From NCBI GenBank assembly GCA_034521445.1, contig JAXHMM010000012.1, forward strand, positions 123,351 to 187,350: a DNA stretch of 64,000 nucleotides. The letters run 5' to 3'. This document shows positions 29,758 to 38,589 of the stretch, in pieces. Position 1 is the first letter of the stretch; the number at the start of each line of letters is the position of its first letter. The translations under genes and the position numbers were made by a program. The notes under the pieces were generated by a model that saw only the letters and a list, made by a program, of their open reading frames with translations, had not been told where the DNA came from and did not search any database. Source of the DNA: Balneolaceae bacterium (GTDB taxonomy: Bacteria > Bacteroidota > Rhodothermia > Balneolales > Balneolaceae).

Positions 29758-30438
29758 ATGAACGTATTAGTTGTCGAAGACGACCCGTCCGTCGGTACCT
29801 TGCTCAAAGCGGCGCTGAAGAAAAACGATCACGAAGCGGCGCTGGCCAAGAATGCGACGGAAGGCGAAGAGCTGGCATTTAACAACAAATATGACATCAT
29901 CATCCTGGATCTCGGGCTGCCGGACGGCGACGGCTTCGACATCTGCAAGGAGATCCGCGACCGCGAGATCACCACGCCGGTGCTCATTCTGTCGGCCGAG
30001 CAGGAGCTGGATGTCAAGATCAAGTGCCTGAAGGTGGGCGCCGACGACTACCTCACCAAGCCTTTCGACACCGAGGAGCTGATCGCGCGCATCGAGGCCA
30101 TCACCCGGCGAAGCGGCGATGGACCCGAACGTACGCTGGAATGCGGAGAGCTGGAGGTCAAGCAGCTCGAGCGAAATTTTACCGTCAACGGCGACAGTGT
30201 GGACCTGACCAACAACGAGTTCAATCTCCTGGTCTACCTGATGAAGAACAAAAACCGCATCATCACCCAGGAAGAGATCGCCGAGAACGTCTGGGACATT
30301 CACTTCGACACCCAGACCAACTACATCAACGTCTACATCAGCTACCTTCGCAAGAAGATACGTGACAAGGCCGATCGCGACTACATAGAGACGGTGCGGA
30401 AAAAAGGCTTCATCCTGCGCTGCGACGAGGAGGAGTAA
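29758..30438 (+). CDS. OmpR/PhoB-family two-component response regulator
   Basis: 226 residues. The receiver domain (about 1-118) has the acidic pocket E7 D8 D9, the phosphorylation site D51 in IILDLGLPDGDG and the lysine in YLTKPFD. The winged-helix DNA-binding domain (about 128-222) ends YIETVRKKGFILR. No histidine kinase is adjacent, so its partner is elsewhere; the multi-PAS kinase at 61.8 kb is of a different (HisKA_2) type and far away. It precedes the tRNA methyltransferase gene by 23 bases and may be co-transcribed with it. Confidence 0.9.
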   Translation: MNVLVVEDDPSVGTLLKAALKKNDHEAALAKNATEGEELAFNNKYDIIILDLGLPDGDGFDICKEIRDREITTPVLILSAEQELDVKIKCLKVGADDYLTKPFDTEELIARIEAITRRSGDGPERTLECGELEVKQLERNFTVNGDSVDLTNNEFNLLVYLMKNKNRIITQEEIAENVWDIHFDTQTNYINVYISYLRKKIRDKADRDYIETVRKKGFILRCDEEE

Positions 30439-30461
30439 CCCGGCCGGAACTGCCTCCCTCC

Positions 30462-31157
30462 ATGTCATCCACCGATGAGCTCATCGCCCACCTGCGCACC
30501 TTCGTGACCGACGAGCGGTGGGAGCGCCTTAACGAGGTACTATCGCAACGTACCAGGCGCCTCACCGTGGTCCTGGAGGACATCTACCAGCCGCATAACG
30601 CCAGTGCCGTACTGCGGAGCTGCGACTGTTTCGGCATACAGGATGTGCACATCATCGAAAACGAGAATCGCTTCACCCTCTCCAGCGAAGTGACGGTGGG
30701 TTCCGACCAGTGGCTTACCCTGGAGCGCTATCGCGGGGAGGAAGACAACACCCGGCGCTGCCTCCGGCACCTCAGGGAGGGGGGCTACCGCCTGGTGGCC
30801 ACCACGCCCCACGAGGAAGGGGAGAAGGAGACCGTAGACATCGACCGGCTGCCGCTGGACCGTCCCATAGCCCTGCTCTTCGGTTCGGAGCTGCCTGGAC
30901 TGACCGGCCGGGCCCTGGAAGAGGCCGACCTCTGCACGCGTATTCCCATGCTGGGATTCAGCGAGAGCTACAACATCTCCGTGAGCGCCGCCCTCAGCCT
31001 CTACGAACTCTCCCTGCGCATGCGACGTACGCTGCCGAGGGACAAGTGGGAGCTGCCGGAGCAGGACCGGCGCGGATTGCTGCTTCGCTGGCTCAAGACC
31101 TCCCTGCGGGCCGGTGAGGAACTGGCCGAAAAATTTCTGCGCGAGCGCGAGGAGTAG
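30462..31157 (+). CDS. trmH: tRNA (guanosine-2'-O-)-methyltransferase TrmH (SpoU family)
   Basis: 231 residues. SPOUT methyltransferase with the knot motifs N46xSAVLR52SCDCFGI, LLFGSELPGL and IPMLGFSESYNISVSAALSL. The N-terminal helix bundle and the C-terminal extension after the knot (RRTLPRDKWELPEQ) are the TrmH pattern, which methylates Gm18 in the D-loop of tRNA. The motif 1 asparagine and arginine needed for catalysis are present. RlmB-like proteins carry a longer N-terminal substrate domain, absent here. It is convergent with the M28 peptidase gene, 13 bases apart. Confidence 0.85.
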   Translation: MSSTDELIAHLRTFVTDERWERLNEVLSQRTRRLTVVLEDIYQPHNASAVLRSCDCFGIQDVHIIENENRFTLSSEVTVGSDQWLTLERYRGEEDNTRRCLRHLREGGYRLVATTPHEEGEKETVDIDRLPLDRPIALLFGSELPGLTGRALEEADLCTRIPMLGFSESYNISVSAALSLYELSLRMRRTLPRDKWELPEQDRRGLLLRWLKTSLRAGEELAEKFLREREE

Positions 31158-31170
31158 CGGCCCCGGCTGA

Positions 31171-32562
31171 TTATTCGCGGGGGAGGGTGCGGGGCATGTC
31201 GGCCACCACGTAGGCCATGACCGCCATGGTGGCGATGCATTTCTTGTAGTCCTCCGCGTTGAGCTTGTCGATGGTGTCAGCCGCGGAGTGGTGGTACCAG
31301 AAGTAGCGGCTGCCGTCCACCGACAGTCCCATGCCCGGCACCCCCTCCTGCATGATCGGGCCTATGTCGGCCCCGCCGCCCCCGCGCGTGACCGCATCGG
31401 AGCCGATGGGGGCCAGCAGGGAACCCACGGCCGCCACCATCTCCCAGGCGGCGTCCGACCCGCTGAAACCGAAGCCGCGCGGCTCGAAGACCCCGCTGTC
31501 GGATTCCATGGCCAGCACGTGGTCGTCCACCGTGCCGTCCTCCACCACCATGTCACGGTAGGCGTTGGCGCCTCGCAGCCCGTTTTCCTCGTTGGTCCAC
31601 AACACCACCCGCACGGTGCGGCGAGGCTGCAGGCCCAGCTCTTTCATGATTTTCAGTGCCTCCCAGGCGGCCAGGCAGCCGCCGGCGTCGTCCATGACGC
31701 CCTGACCGACGTCCCAGGAGTCGATGTGTCCCCCGAGCACCACGATCTCCTCGGGACGTTCCGAGCCCCGTATTTCGGCGATAACATTGCGCGAGGGCAC
31801 GTCAGGAAGGGTCTCGGCGTCCATTTCAAGGCGTATTTCGATCCGCTCCCCGCGCTCCTGCATGCGGTGCAGCATGGCGGCGTCCTCGAGGGTGATGGCG
31901 GCGTGGGGAATCCTGGGCACCCCTTCTTCGTAGCTGGAGTTGCCCGTGTGCGGGGTCTGCATGGAATAGGGACCCACGCTGCGTACCAGACTGGCCACCG
32001 CGCCTGCGCGTGCCGCCTCGATGGCGCCCTGGGTACGGTAGCGCACGGTCTGCCCGTAGGAGGTGAAGGGCACGTCATAAAGCACAATTTTGCCCCCGGC
32101 CTCATCGCTCCTGGCCTTCAGGTCTTCGAAGCTCTCCACCACCAGCACCTCTGCGCGGATGCCCCCTTCGGGCGTGCCCACACTTCCTCCCAGTCCCAGC
32201 ATGGGGAGGTCCTTTTCGCGCGGGGCGAGCAGGGCGGCCGACTCCTCGCCGCGCACCCAGTGCGGCACCATGACCTCCTGGGTCCAAACGCGGTCGAAGC
32301 CGTCCGCCCGCATCTCTTCCACGATCCAGTCGATAGAGCGCTCCAGACTCTCCGAGCCGCTGAAACGGGGCCCGAAATGGTCGCCGAACCAGGTGAGCTC
32401 CTCAAAGGACTCCTCGTCCGACATGGCGGCGTCGATGATGCGCTGAGCCTCCCCGGAGTAGGCGGCGATGTCGGGATGGTCGGACAGCTCCTGGGCGTGC
32501 AGGGCGCCCGAAAAAAGGAGTAACAGGGTGAGTACAGGAAGGGTGCGGAAGGAGGGATGCAT
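31171..32562 (-). CDS. M28-family peptidase, carboxypeptidase Q-like
   Basis: 463 residues from ATG 32562 with a signal peptide (cleavage after GALHA). It has a protease-associated-like insert (about 120-230) between the N-terminal part and the zinc domain. Metal ligands and catalytic residues appear in LGGHIDSWDVGQGVMDD, WTNEENGLRGA, LAMESDSG and FWYHHSAADT. The order matches plasma glutamate carboxypeptidase (carboxypeptidase Q), which removes unsubstituted N- or C-terminal residues from short peptides. The likely location is periplasmic. It is a different M28 branch from the membrane-bound one at 13752-16035. Confidence 0.87.
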   Translation of the reverse strand: MHPSFRTLPVLTLLLLFSGALHAQELSDHPDIAAYSGEAQRIIDAAMSDEESFEELTWFGDHFGPRFSGSESLERSIDWIVEEMRADGFDRVWTQEVMVPHWVRGEESAALLAPREKDLPMLGLGGSVGTPEGGIRAEVLVVESFEDLKARSDEAGGKIVLYDVPFTSYGQTVRYRTQGAIEAARAGAVASLVRSVGPYSMQTPHTGNSSYEEGVPRIPHAAITLEDAAMLHRMQERGERIEIRLEMDAETLPDVPSRNVIAEIRGSERPEEIVVLGGHIDSWDVGQGVMDDAGGCLAAWEALKIMKELGLQPRRTVRVVLWTNEENGLRGANAYRDMVVEDGTVDDHVLAMESDSGVFEPRGFGFSGSDAAWEMVAAVGSLLAPIGSDAVTRGGGGADIGPIMQEGVPGMGLSVDGSRYFWYHHSAADTIDKLNAEDYKKCIATMAVMAYVVADMPRTLPRE

Positions 32563-32626
32563 GGGCGGATCCTTTAGGTTGGAATTACGCCCCGAATATA
32601 ACGCTTCGCGGGCAGGATCGCACCGG

Positions 32627-33601
32627 CTAGTCCATCGACTCCTGGTTGCTGGCGGAAATATCGCGGTACATGGCGTACTCCTCGGGTGTGATGTTGCCGA
32701 AGAGGTACTGCAGGGGATCCACCGGACGGCCTTCGCGCAGGATTTCGTAGTGCAGGTGGGGGCCCTCGACCTGTCCGGTTTGCCCGGAAAAACCGATGAG
32801 CTGCCCGCGTTCCACGCGAGTGCCGGGACGGATGCCGCTGGCGAAGGAGGAGAGGTGGGCGTAGCGTGTTTCAAAACCGTAGCCGTGGTCCAGCTTCAGC
32901 AGGCGCCCGTAGGTGCCTTCGGTTCCGGCAAAGCTGACGGTTCCTTCGCCCGTGGCGTAGACCTCGTCGCCCACGTTGGCGCGCAGGTCGATGCCCTCAT
33001 GCATGCGGCGGTAGTTCAGCACCGGGTGCATACGCATGCCAAAGCCACTGATGAGCACACCCTCTACGGGTTTAATGGCCGGCAGGTGCTGCATCTTCTC
33101 CCGGTTTTCGTTGTAGTATTTCTTGATCTGGGAGAAACTTGACTTCTGGATGCTGACCGAGCGCTCCAGGCTTTCCAGATTCTGGGCAGTCCACTTGAGA
33201 ATTTCGGAGGTTTCCTGGCTGTAGACGTCGAACTCGGAGTAGATGTCGGCGCCGCCCGTACCCGCCTCGCGCTCGTCGTAGGGGATGGGTTCCATGCCGA
33301 GGACGGAACGGTACATCTCGTTGTCCATCTGGGCGAGCTGGTCCACTTCGCCGTCCAGCTCCTCAATAGTACTGCGGGTCTGCTTGAGCTGGTTGATCAG
33401 CTCCCGGTTCTCGGCCTTCAGGGCGATTTCGGCGGGGGTGCCCACCGTGCGGGAAAGGAGGGAGACGGCAAGCCCGGAGATGATGACGCCGCAGAGGATC
33501 CAGACGCAGGCGTTGTAGACAATTCGCTCGAGGGCGTTGTATTCGAGGGGGACGAACTCACAGTTCTGTTCGTCGTAGAAAAAATAATTCTGCAGTGACA
33601 T
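32627..33601 (-). CDS. M23-family murein endopeptidase with membrane anchor
   Basis: 324 residues. A short cytosolic N-terminus, a membrane helix (about 28-50), a coiled coil (about 60-95, ELINQLKQTRSTIEELDGEV) and a C-terminal LytM domain. Zinc ligands are in MHEGIDLRA (HxxxD) and HLHYEI (HxH), so it is probably catalytically active. The organisation is that of anchored peptidoglycan DD-endopeptidases of Bacteroidota, which open the cell wall or regulate other hydrolases. It stands alone between the M28 peptidase and hprK. Confidence 0.88.
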   Translation of the reverse strand: MSLQNYFFYDEQNCEFVPLEYNALERIVYNACVWILCGVIISGLAVSLLSRTVGTPAEIALKAENRELINQLKQTRSTIEELDGEVDQLAQMDNEMYRSVLGMEPIPYDEREAGTGGADIYSEFDVYSQETSEILKWTAQNLESLERSVSIQKSSFSQIKKYYNENREKMQHLPAIKPVEGVLISGFGMRMHPVLNYRRMHEGIDLRANVGDEVYATGEGTVSFAGTEGTYGRLLKLDHGYGFETRYAHLSSFASGIRPGTRVERGQLIGFSGQTGQVEGPHLHYEILREGRPVDPLQYLFGNITPEEYAMYRDISASNQESMD

Positions 33602-33705
33602 GAATCCCTGTTTAGCTCAGATGAGGTAGTACCTCAGAAGATCTCCGCGTCCTTCAACGCGCCAAGTTACGGAAAGTTGGCAATAGTTAAAAGAAGGGCA
33701 CTTTT

Positions 33706-34761
33706 CTACTCCACATCGCCCTCAAAGTACTCGATGGCCCTTTTGGGGATGTCAGCTTCCTCTTTTTTGCGTGCGATCTGCGCGCGCACCTTCTCCTGGA
33801 AGGCCTCGGCGGCGTCGTAGCCGTAATGACGCAGCAGGTAATTCATGGCGATCACCTCGGCGATAACGGTAATGTTCTTACCCGGTGTGATGGGGAGGTT
33901 AATGAGGGGGATATCCACCCCCAGGATGGAGGTCAGGTCGCGATTCAGTCCCGTACGCTCGATGTCCTGCGACTCGTCCCATAGCGTCAGCTCCAGCACC
34001 ACCTCCAGGCGTTTCTGGTAGCGGATGGCGCGGATGCCGAACATGGAGAGGATGTCGATGATACCCAGTCCCCGTATCTCCATGAAGTGCTTGTTGATCT
34101 CGGTGGCCGAGGCCATCAGGATGTTGCTCTTCTTGGTGAGAATCACCACGTCGTCGGCCACCAGGCGGTGGCCCCGTTCGACCAGGTCGAGGGCCACCTC
34201 GCTTTTGCCGATGCCCGATTTGCCGGCCACCAGGATGCCGATGCCGTAAACATCGACCATGGAGCCGTGCACCACGGTTTGCAGGGCGAACTGATCTTCC
34301 AGGAAGTCGCGCACCAGCTGCATGAAGCGCGTGGTCTCCACCCCGGTTCGGAAGAGGGGAATGCCGGCCCCGGCGATCTCTTCCCGCAGGTGTTCGGGCA
34401 ACTCGTTGCCGTCGGTAAGAAAGATCACCGGGATGTCGAAGTTCAGCAGCTGGGTGATGGCTTCCTTCTGCTTCTCGCGGGAGAGGTGTTCCAGGTACTG
34501 CGATTCGGTATTGCCTACCACCTGTATGCGCTGGTGGGTAAAAAGCTCCGTATAGCCCGCCAGGGCCAGGCCGGGACGGTGGAGGTCGGCCTCGGTGACG
34601 AAACGCTGTCCGCACTGCTCCTCGCCGCTGACTGGCAGGACCTCCATCTGGACGCGCTCCCTGAGTTTCTCCACAAGGTAGGCTACAGTGATTTTCTCCT
34701 TGCGGGGAATGGGTTCAATATTGCCGAGGGGCATGGGGATCTTGCTGCTTGGGCCGGGCAC
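33706..34761 (-). CDS. hprK: HPr kinase/phosphorylase
   Basis: 351 residues. N-terminal domain about 20-150; the kinase domain has Walker A GKSGIGKS at residues 180-187, the HprK signature MEIRGLGIIDILSMFG and the conserved LVADDVVI. In Firmicutes it phosphorylates HPr on serine for carbon control; in organisms without full PTS its role is less clear. No ptsH or ptsI is in the window. It follows hpf by 17 bases on the same strand, so the two probably form an operon. The start ATG 34761 is used; ATG 34734 (MPLGNIEPIPRKE) is an alternative. Confidence 0.9.
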   Translation of the reverse strand: MPGPSSKIPMPLGNIEPIPRKEKITVAYLVEKLRERVQMEVLPVSGEEQCGQRFVTEADLHRPGLALAGYTELFTHQRIQVVGNTESQYLEHLSREKQKEAITQLLNFDIPVIFLTDGNELPEHLREEIAGAGIPLFRTGVETTRFMQLVRDFLEDQFALQTVVHGSMVDVYGIGILVAGKSGIGKSEVALDLVERGHRLVADDVVILTKKSNILMASATEINKHFMEIRGLGIIDILSMFGIRAIRYQKRLEVVLELTLWDESQDIERTGLNRDLTSILGVDIPLINLPITPGKNITVIAEVIAMNYLLRHYGYDAAEAFQEKVRAQIARKKEEADIPKRAIEYFEGDVE

Positions 34762-34778
34762 AGGCCCGGGCGGGGTGA

Positions 34779-35078
34779 TCAGTGGTTGTTGAAGTGCTTA
34801 TCCTTGTACTTTTTGAGCTGGCGCGCGGCGTTGTCCACCACCTGGTTTATGGCCTGCTCGTAGGAGGAAGCCCGCTCCCGGGCGTTGATGAGGGTCTGGG
34901 GAATTTTCACATTCAACTCGGCCTGATGCGGGTTTTCGTCGTCCGGCGTGGGCTGAAGTACAATGTCGCAGGTAATGATGCGGTCGTAGAACTGGTCCAG
35001 TTTCTGCACGGCGTCTTCTGCGTAGAGGTGCAGGTCGCTGCTGGCATCAAAGTGTCGGGCGGTAAATGTTGTTTTCAT
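34779..35078 (-). CDS. hpf: Ribosome hibernation-promoting factor, short form
   Basis: 99 residues, the S30AE/YfiA domain only, without the C-terminal dimerisation domain of long HPF. Key features are the N-terminal strand MKTTFTARHFDASSDLHLYA, ELNVKIPQTLINARERASS and the basic C-terminal helix ARQLKKYKDKH. It binds the 30S subunit and helps stabilise idle ribosomes. It lies in front of hprK with a repeat-rich leader upstream. Confidence 0.9.
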   Translation of the reverse strand: MKTTFTARHFDASSDLHLYAEDAVQKLDQFYDRIITCDIVLQPTPDDENPHQAELNVKIPQTLINARERASSYEQAINQVVDNAARQLKKYKDKHFNNH

Positions 35079-35086
35079 AACACTTA

Positions 35087-35162
35087 TTAAGTCTTAGAGT
35101 CTGTTAAAGTCTGATAAGTCTTAAAGTCTGTTAAGTCGGAAAGTCGGGAAGTCTTAAAGTCG
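35087..35162 (-). repeat. Nine-copy GACTT-type short repeat in the hpf leader
   Basis: On the minus strand the segment reads as nine GACTT or GACTC cores, each flanked by TAA-like bases, with a period of about 8-10 bases. It fills most of the 137-base gap between the Xer recombinase gene and hpf. It contains no open frame and no obvious hairpin. It may be a protein-binding array or simple-sequence expansion; nothing like it is seen elsewhere in the window. Confidence 0.6.
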
Positions 35163-35215
35163 GTGGTTGTCATATTAACAGGTTTAGGGGCGCCGGCGTT
35201 TTGAGCGGCCCGGGA

Positions 35216-36136
35216 TCAGGGATTTTTGGCCCGCGGGTGGGCTCCTTCGTAGACCTTTTTCAGCCTCTCCACGCTGGTGTGGGTGTAGACCTGGGTGGCC
35301 GCCAGGCTGGCGTGTCCCAGCAGCTCCTTGATTACGCGGATGTCGGCACCGCGGTCCAGCAGGTGCGTGGCAAAGCTGTGGCGCAGCACATGCGGACTCT
35401 TCTGGGTTACCTCGCTGGTACGCTGCAGGAAGTCGCGCACCATGCGCTGCACCGCCCGCGCATAGATGCGCTGGCCGTGGGCGGCCAGAAAAAGGGCCCT
35501 GCGGGCATCGGCGTCCGTGCGCTCCCCGAACAGCTCCTCCCGGGTCTGCAGGTGGCGCCGAAGCGCTTCCTCGGCGCGACCTCCCAGGGGCACGATGCGC
35601 TGGCGGGAGCCCTTGCCGAGCACCTTGGCCTGGCTGAGCTCCAGGTTGAGATCGCCGGTGTCCAGCTGCGTGAGCTCGGAAAGACGCATGCCGGTGCCAT
35701 AGAAAAGCTCCAGGATGGCGCGGTCCTGCCAATCGGCCGGTGCATCGCCCCCCGCCAGATCCATCATGCGATCCAGGTCTTCCACGGTGGCGGTCTTGGG
35801 CAGGGGTTTTTCCTTGCGGGGTACGATCAGCAGGTGGGCGGGATTTTTCTGCACTATTCCCCTTTTGAAGCAGTATTTGAAAAAGGAGCGTATAGCGGCC
35901 ACCTTCCGGGCGATACTGCTCTTGGTGAGCCGCTCCCCGGAAAGTTCGCCCAGCCAGAGTCGGATGGTGAGCCGGTCGATGCGGTCCAGCGGCACCTGTT
36001 TCTCCTCGCATGCAAAGTTGTGGGCGCAGAAATGCAGGAACTGGCGCAGGTCCGTCCCGTAGGCGTCGATGGTGTGGGGAGAGGCATTCCGCTCCACCTT
36101 CAGATAGCGCAGGTATTTGTCGACCGCCTTCTTCAT
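35216..36136 (-). CDS. xerC: Tyrosine site-specific recombinase, XerC/XerD family
   Basis: 306 residues from ATG 36136 (MKKAVDKYLRYLKVERNAS); an upstream start adds 18 non-conserved residues. The SAM-like N-terminal domain (about 1-90) precedes the catalytic domain, whose residues appear in GTGMRLSEL (Arg), VLGKGSRQR (Lys), HVLRHSFATHLL (His-x-x-Arg) and LGHASLAATQVYTH (His and the nucleophile Tyr). Length and motifs fit chromosome-dimer resolution. I cannot separate XerC from XerD. No integrated element is beside it. Confidence 0.87.
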   Translation of the reverse strand: MKKAVDKYLRYLKVERNASPHTIDAYGTDLRQFLHFCAHNFACEEKQVPLDRIDRLTIRLWLGELSGERLTKSSIARKVAAIRSFFKYCFKRGIVQKNPAHLLIVPRKEKPLPKTATVEDLDRMMDLAGGDAPADWQDRAILELFYGTGMRLSELTQLDTGDLNLELSQAKVLGKGSRQRIVPLGGRAEEALRRHLQTREELFGERTDADARRALFLAAHGQRIYARAVQRMVRDFLQRTSEVTQKSPHVLRHSFATHLLDRGADIRVIKELLGHASLAATQVYTHTSVERLKKVYEGAHPRAKNP

Positions 36137-36189
36137 CGTTGGCAATATGGACACTTTACCGCTAAAAATAAACTGCAACCTGTCCCGCA

Positions 36190-37362
36190 TCAGTCCAGGT
36201 CGCGACCCTTCCAGCGGGGCGGGCGTCCCGTGAGCCGGTCGGCCAGCACCCTGGCGGCGAGGGCCTCAAACCAGAGCACGCCCAGGGCGTGGGTGGCCGC
36301 GCCCGCCCGCCCCCAGCCGTAGAGGCGCGCGACGGCCAGCCGCTGCAGCATAGCCAGGGTGAGGGCCGCAGCGGAAGCCAGGGCCAGGGCGGGTTCACCG
36401 CCCATGAGTCCCCACGCCAGTCCCCCCCACGGCAGCACCCAGGCGGCGGCGTTCCAGAGGGCGGCGACGGCGAATAGAATGGAGCTGCCGCCGAAACCCG
36501 CCAGAAAGTTCTTGCGGAAGCCCTCCCACATTTGCCGGTGGCCGGCGTACATGCGGCAGGCTACGACATCGGACCCGTTGAACATCTCCAGCGTGTAATT
36601 CTCCCGCTTGATGCGACGGGCCAGGGCCAGGTCTTCCACGATCTCGCCTCGCACCGAGGCGTGTCCCCCCACCGCCTCGTAGGCCTCCCTTTGGAAGGCC
36701 AGGAACTGTCCGCAGGCGGCGGCGAAAAAGGAGCGGAAGAAGGGGCGAAGGAACCGGGGCAGCCACCGCGGGTCTCGGCGCACGTAGCGAACGGGCAGGT
36801 GGGCCAGCAGGGCGTGGTAGATGACGGGGATGACTCGGCGCGCCCAGAAGTGGTCCATGACCTGCTGCGGCCAGAGGGTGATCATGTCCAGCGTCCTGCG
36901 CGCCATGGTTCGCACGGTGCGCGCAACGGTATCCTTGGACAGGTGCGTATCGGCGTCGATAAAAAGAAGAATGTCTCCGGAGGCGGCGTCTGCGAGCTGG
37001 GCGCAGGCCCAGTTTTTGCCGTGCCAGCCCCTCGGCAGGGCCCGGCCGTCCAGGAGGGAGAGCCGGTCGGGGTGCCCGCGGCGAAGCTCCTCCAGGAGGG
37101 CAGGGGTGTGGTCTTCGGAATGGTCGTCGAGTACAAGGACCTCCAGTCGGGGATAATCCTGGCCGAGGGCCGAACGCACGCAGCGCTCGATGGTGTCGGC
37201 CTCGTTACGGGCAGGGATGCAAATGCTGACCAGGGGAGGGGCTTTATCCGGGAAACGCTCCCAAGGTGGCAGCAGGACACGGAAGTCGCGGCTGTTGCGG
37301 AGCACCAGGGCGGTGGTCATCAGCAGGTAGGCGAGTACGGCGAGGGTGAGATAGAAGATCAT
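36190..37362 (-). CDS. Family 2 glycosyltransferase, membrane-bound
   Basis: 390 residues. An N-terminal membrane helix, a GT-A domain and three or four C-terminal helices. Donor-site motifs are VSICIPARNEADTIERCV, VLVLDDHSEDHT and FIDADTHLSKD (DxD), with VRGEIVEDLALARRIK carrying the catalytic acid region. The layout resembles carotenoid or hopanoid-associated glycosyltransferases such as CrtQ, CruC-like or HpnB. It is divergent from a CrtC-like hydratase gene 73 bases away, so a role in carotenoid glycosylation is a reasonable guess. Substrate not shown by sequence. Confidence 0.82.
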   Translation of the reverse strand: MIFYLTLAVLAYLLMTTALVLRNSRDFRVLLPPWERFPDKAPPLVSICIPARNEADTIERCVRSALGQDYPRLEVLVLDDHSEDHTPALLEELRRGHPDRLSLLDGRALPRGWHGKNWACAQLADAASGDILLFIDADTHLSKDTVARTVRTMARRTLDMITLWPQQVMDHFWARRVIPVIYHALLAHLPVRYVRRDPRWLPRFLRPFFRSFFAAACGQFLAFQREAYEAVGGHASVRGEIVEDLALARRIKRENYTLEMFNGSDVVACRMYAGHRQMWEGFRKNFLAGFGGSSILFAVAALWNAAAWVLPWGGLAWGLMGGEPALALASAAALTLAMLQRLAVARLYGWGRAGAATHALGVLWFEALAARVLADRLTGRPPRWKGRDLD

Positions 37363-37435
37363 GGCTTCTTAAGGAACAGCATCGGAAGCTAAATCATTTG
37401 AAGATAAACAATGCAATGGCGTACTTGGCGATGGC

Positions 37436-38527
37436 ATGAAATTACAGTCGGACATAACGAAGAACGGGCGCGGGTCGGGGAAGTCCCCGGGCGCCTACGA
37501 ATGGTGGTATTTCGATGCGGTGGACCCCGAGAGGGAGCTGCGCGTGGTGGCCATTTTCTATGAAGGCAATCCCTTCTCGCGCCGCTACATCGAGGCGCAG
37601 CGCTCCGGCGCGGCCAGATCGGAGCAATTTCCCGCGGTGAGCATCTCGGTCTACGGCGGGGGACGAACCCTCTACTGCAGCTTTACCGAGTACGGTCCGG
37701 GAGAGGCCCGCTTCGGGCAGGAGGGGGCCGTGCTGCAGGTGGGGAGACACCGGGTGGAGACTGTCATGGAGGAGGGCGGGGTCCGCTGCCGCCTGCACCT
37801 GTGCGAGGAGCTGCCCTCCGGCGACGCCCTGGAAGGGGAGCTGGAGTACCGTGGACCCGCCCCGGACCCGGGACTGTTTGCGGAGGCGGCCGGCGAGGCG
37901 GAACACACCTGGAATCTGGCCCTGCCGCGGGCCGGTGTGCGAGGGGAACTGCGCCTGCGCACGCCCCTGCATGAGGAGCGGAGGCTCGCCTTCGAGGGCC
38001 GCGGCTACCACGATCACAACACGGGCGCCGAGCCCATGAAGGAGGCCTTCCGCAACTGGTACTGGGGACGCGTGCATTTCGAGGCGGGCACGCTGGTATA
38101 CTACGTCATGGACGACCGCGACGCAGGCGGAGGACGGTCGCGCGAGCAGGCCTGGCTCATTGCCTCGGACGGCGGAAGCATTTCCGAGCGCTTCGTCCGC
38201 GTGGAAGCGGAAGACCGTCAGCGCACCCTCTTCGGGCTGCACACGGCCAGACGCATGGTGATTGCAGGCGAGGGCGCGCAGGTCACCGTGCAGCACGAGC
38301 AGGTACTGGACTCCGGCCCCTTCTACCAGCGCTTTGCCAGCCGCGCCTTTCTCCGCCTGCCGGGTGAATCCGCCGTGCAGGCCCAGCCCGGCATCGCCGA
38401 ATACCTCCGCCCGGAACGCATCCACCAACGCCTTTTCTGGCCCCTGGTCAACATGCGCATATATTACCGGGCGGAAGGTCCGCACTGGGTGCAGCGCTCG
38501 CCGCGACTCTACCGGTGGACCTGGTAG
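37436..38527 (+). CDS. CrtC-like carotenoid 1,2-hydratase family protein
   Basis: 363 residues, two lipocalin-like halves. Conserved motifs YEWWYFDAVDPE near the start, GYHDHNTGAEPM and FRNWYWGRVHFEAG in the middle are those of hydroxyneurosporene synthase (CrtC) and AttH-type proteins. CrtC adds water to the end of an acyclic carotenoid. The divergent neighbour is a glycosyltransferase that could modify the resulting hydroxyl. No phytoene synthase, desaturase or cyclase is in the window, though an unrelated CrtI-like oxidoreductase is at 18.8 kb. The product could equally act on another hydrophobic substrate. Confidence 0.78.
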   Translation: MKLQSDITKNGRGSGKSPGAYEWWYFDAVDPERELRVVAIFYEGNPFSRRYIEAQRSGAARSEQFPAVSISVYGGGRTLYCSFTEYGPGEARFGQEGAVLQVGRHRVETVMEEGGVRCRLHLCEELPSGDALEGELEYRGPAPDPGLFAEAAGEAEHTWNLALPRAGVRGELRLRTPLHEERRLAFEGRGYHDHNTGAEPMKEAFRNWYWGRVHFEAGTLVYYVMDDRDAGGGRSREQAWLIASDGGSISERFVRVEAEDRQRTLFGLHTARRMVIAGEGAQVTVQHEQVLDSGPFYQRFASRAFLRLPGESAVQAQPGIAEYLRPERIHQRLFWPLVNMRIYYRAEGPHWVQRSPRLYRWTW

Positions 38528-38557
38528 CGGGGCTTCTGTTTTTCGGTCACAATGGCC

Positions 38558-38565
38558 TATATTTG
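38558..38565 (+). promoter_or_regulatory. Promoter -7 element, TATATTTG
   Basis: Exact TAnnTTTG match 25 bases before ATG 38590 of the lipoprotein gene. A TCTG at 38535-38538, 19 bases upstream, is a possible weak -33 box. Confidence 0.45.
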
Positions 38566-38589
38566 ACCGTTCGCAATCCCCAACCCCAA

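Noticed and set aside
35087..35162. CRISPR array
   Set aside because: Units are only 8-10 bases without spacers of regular length, and no cas genes are present.
35216..36136. Integrase of a mobile element
   Set aside because: Length and motifs fit housekeeping Xer, and no attachment repeats or phage/transposon genes are around it.
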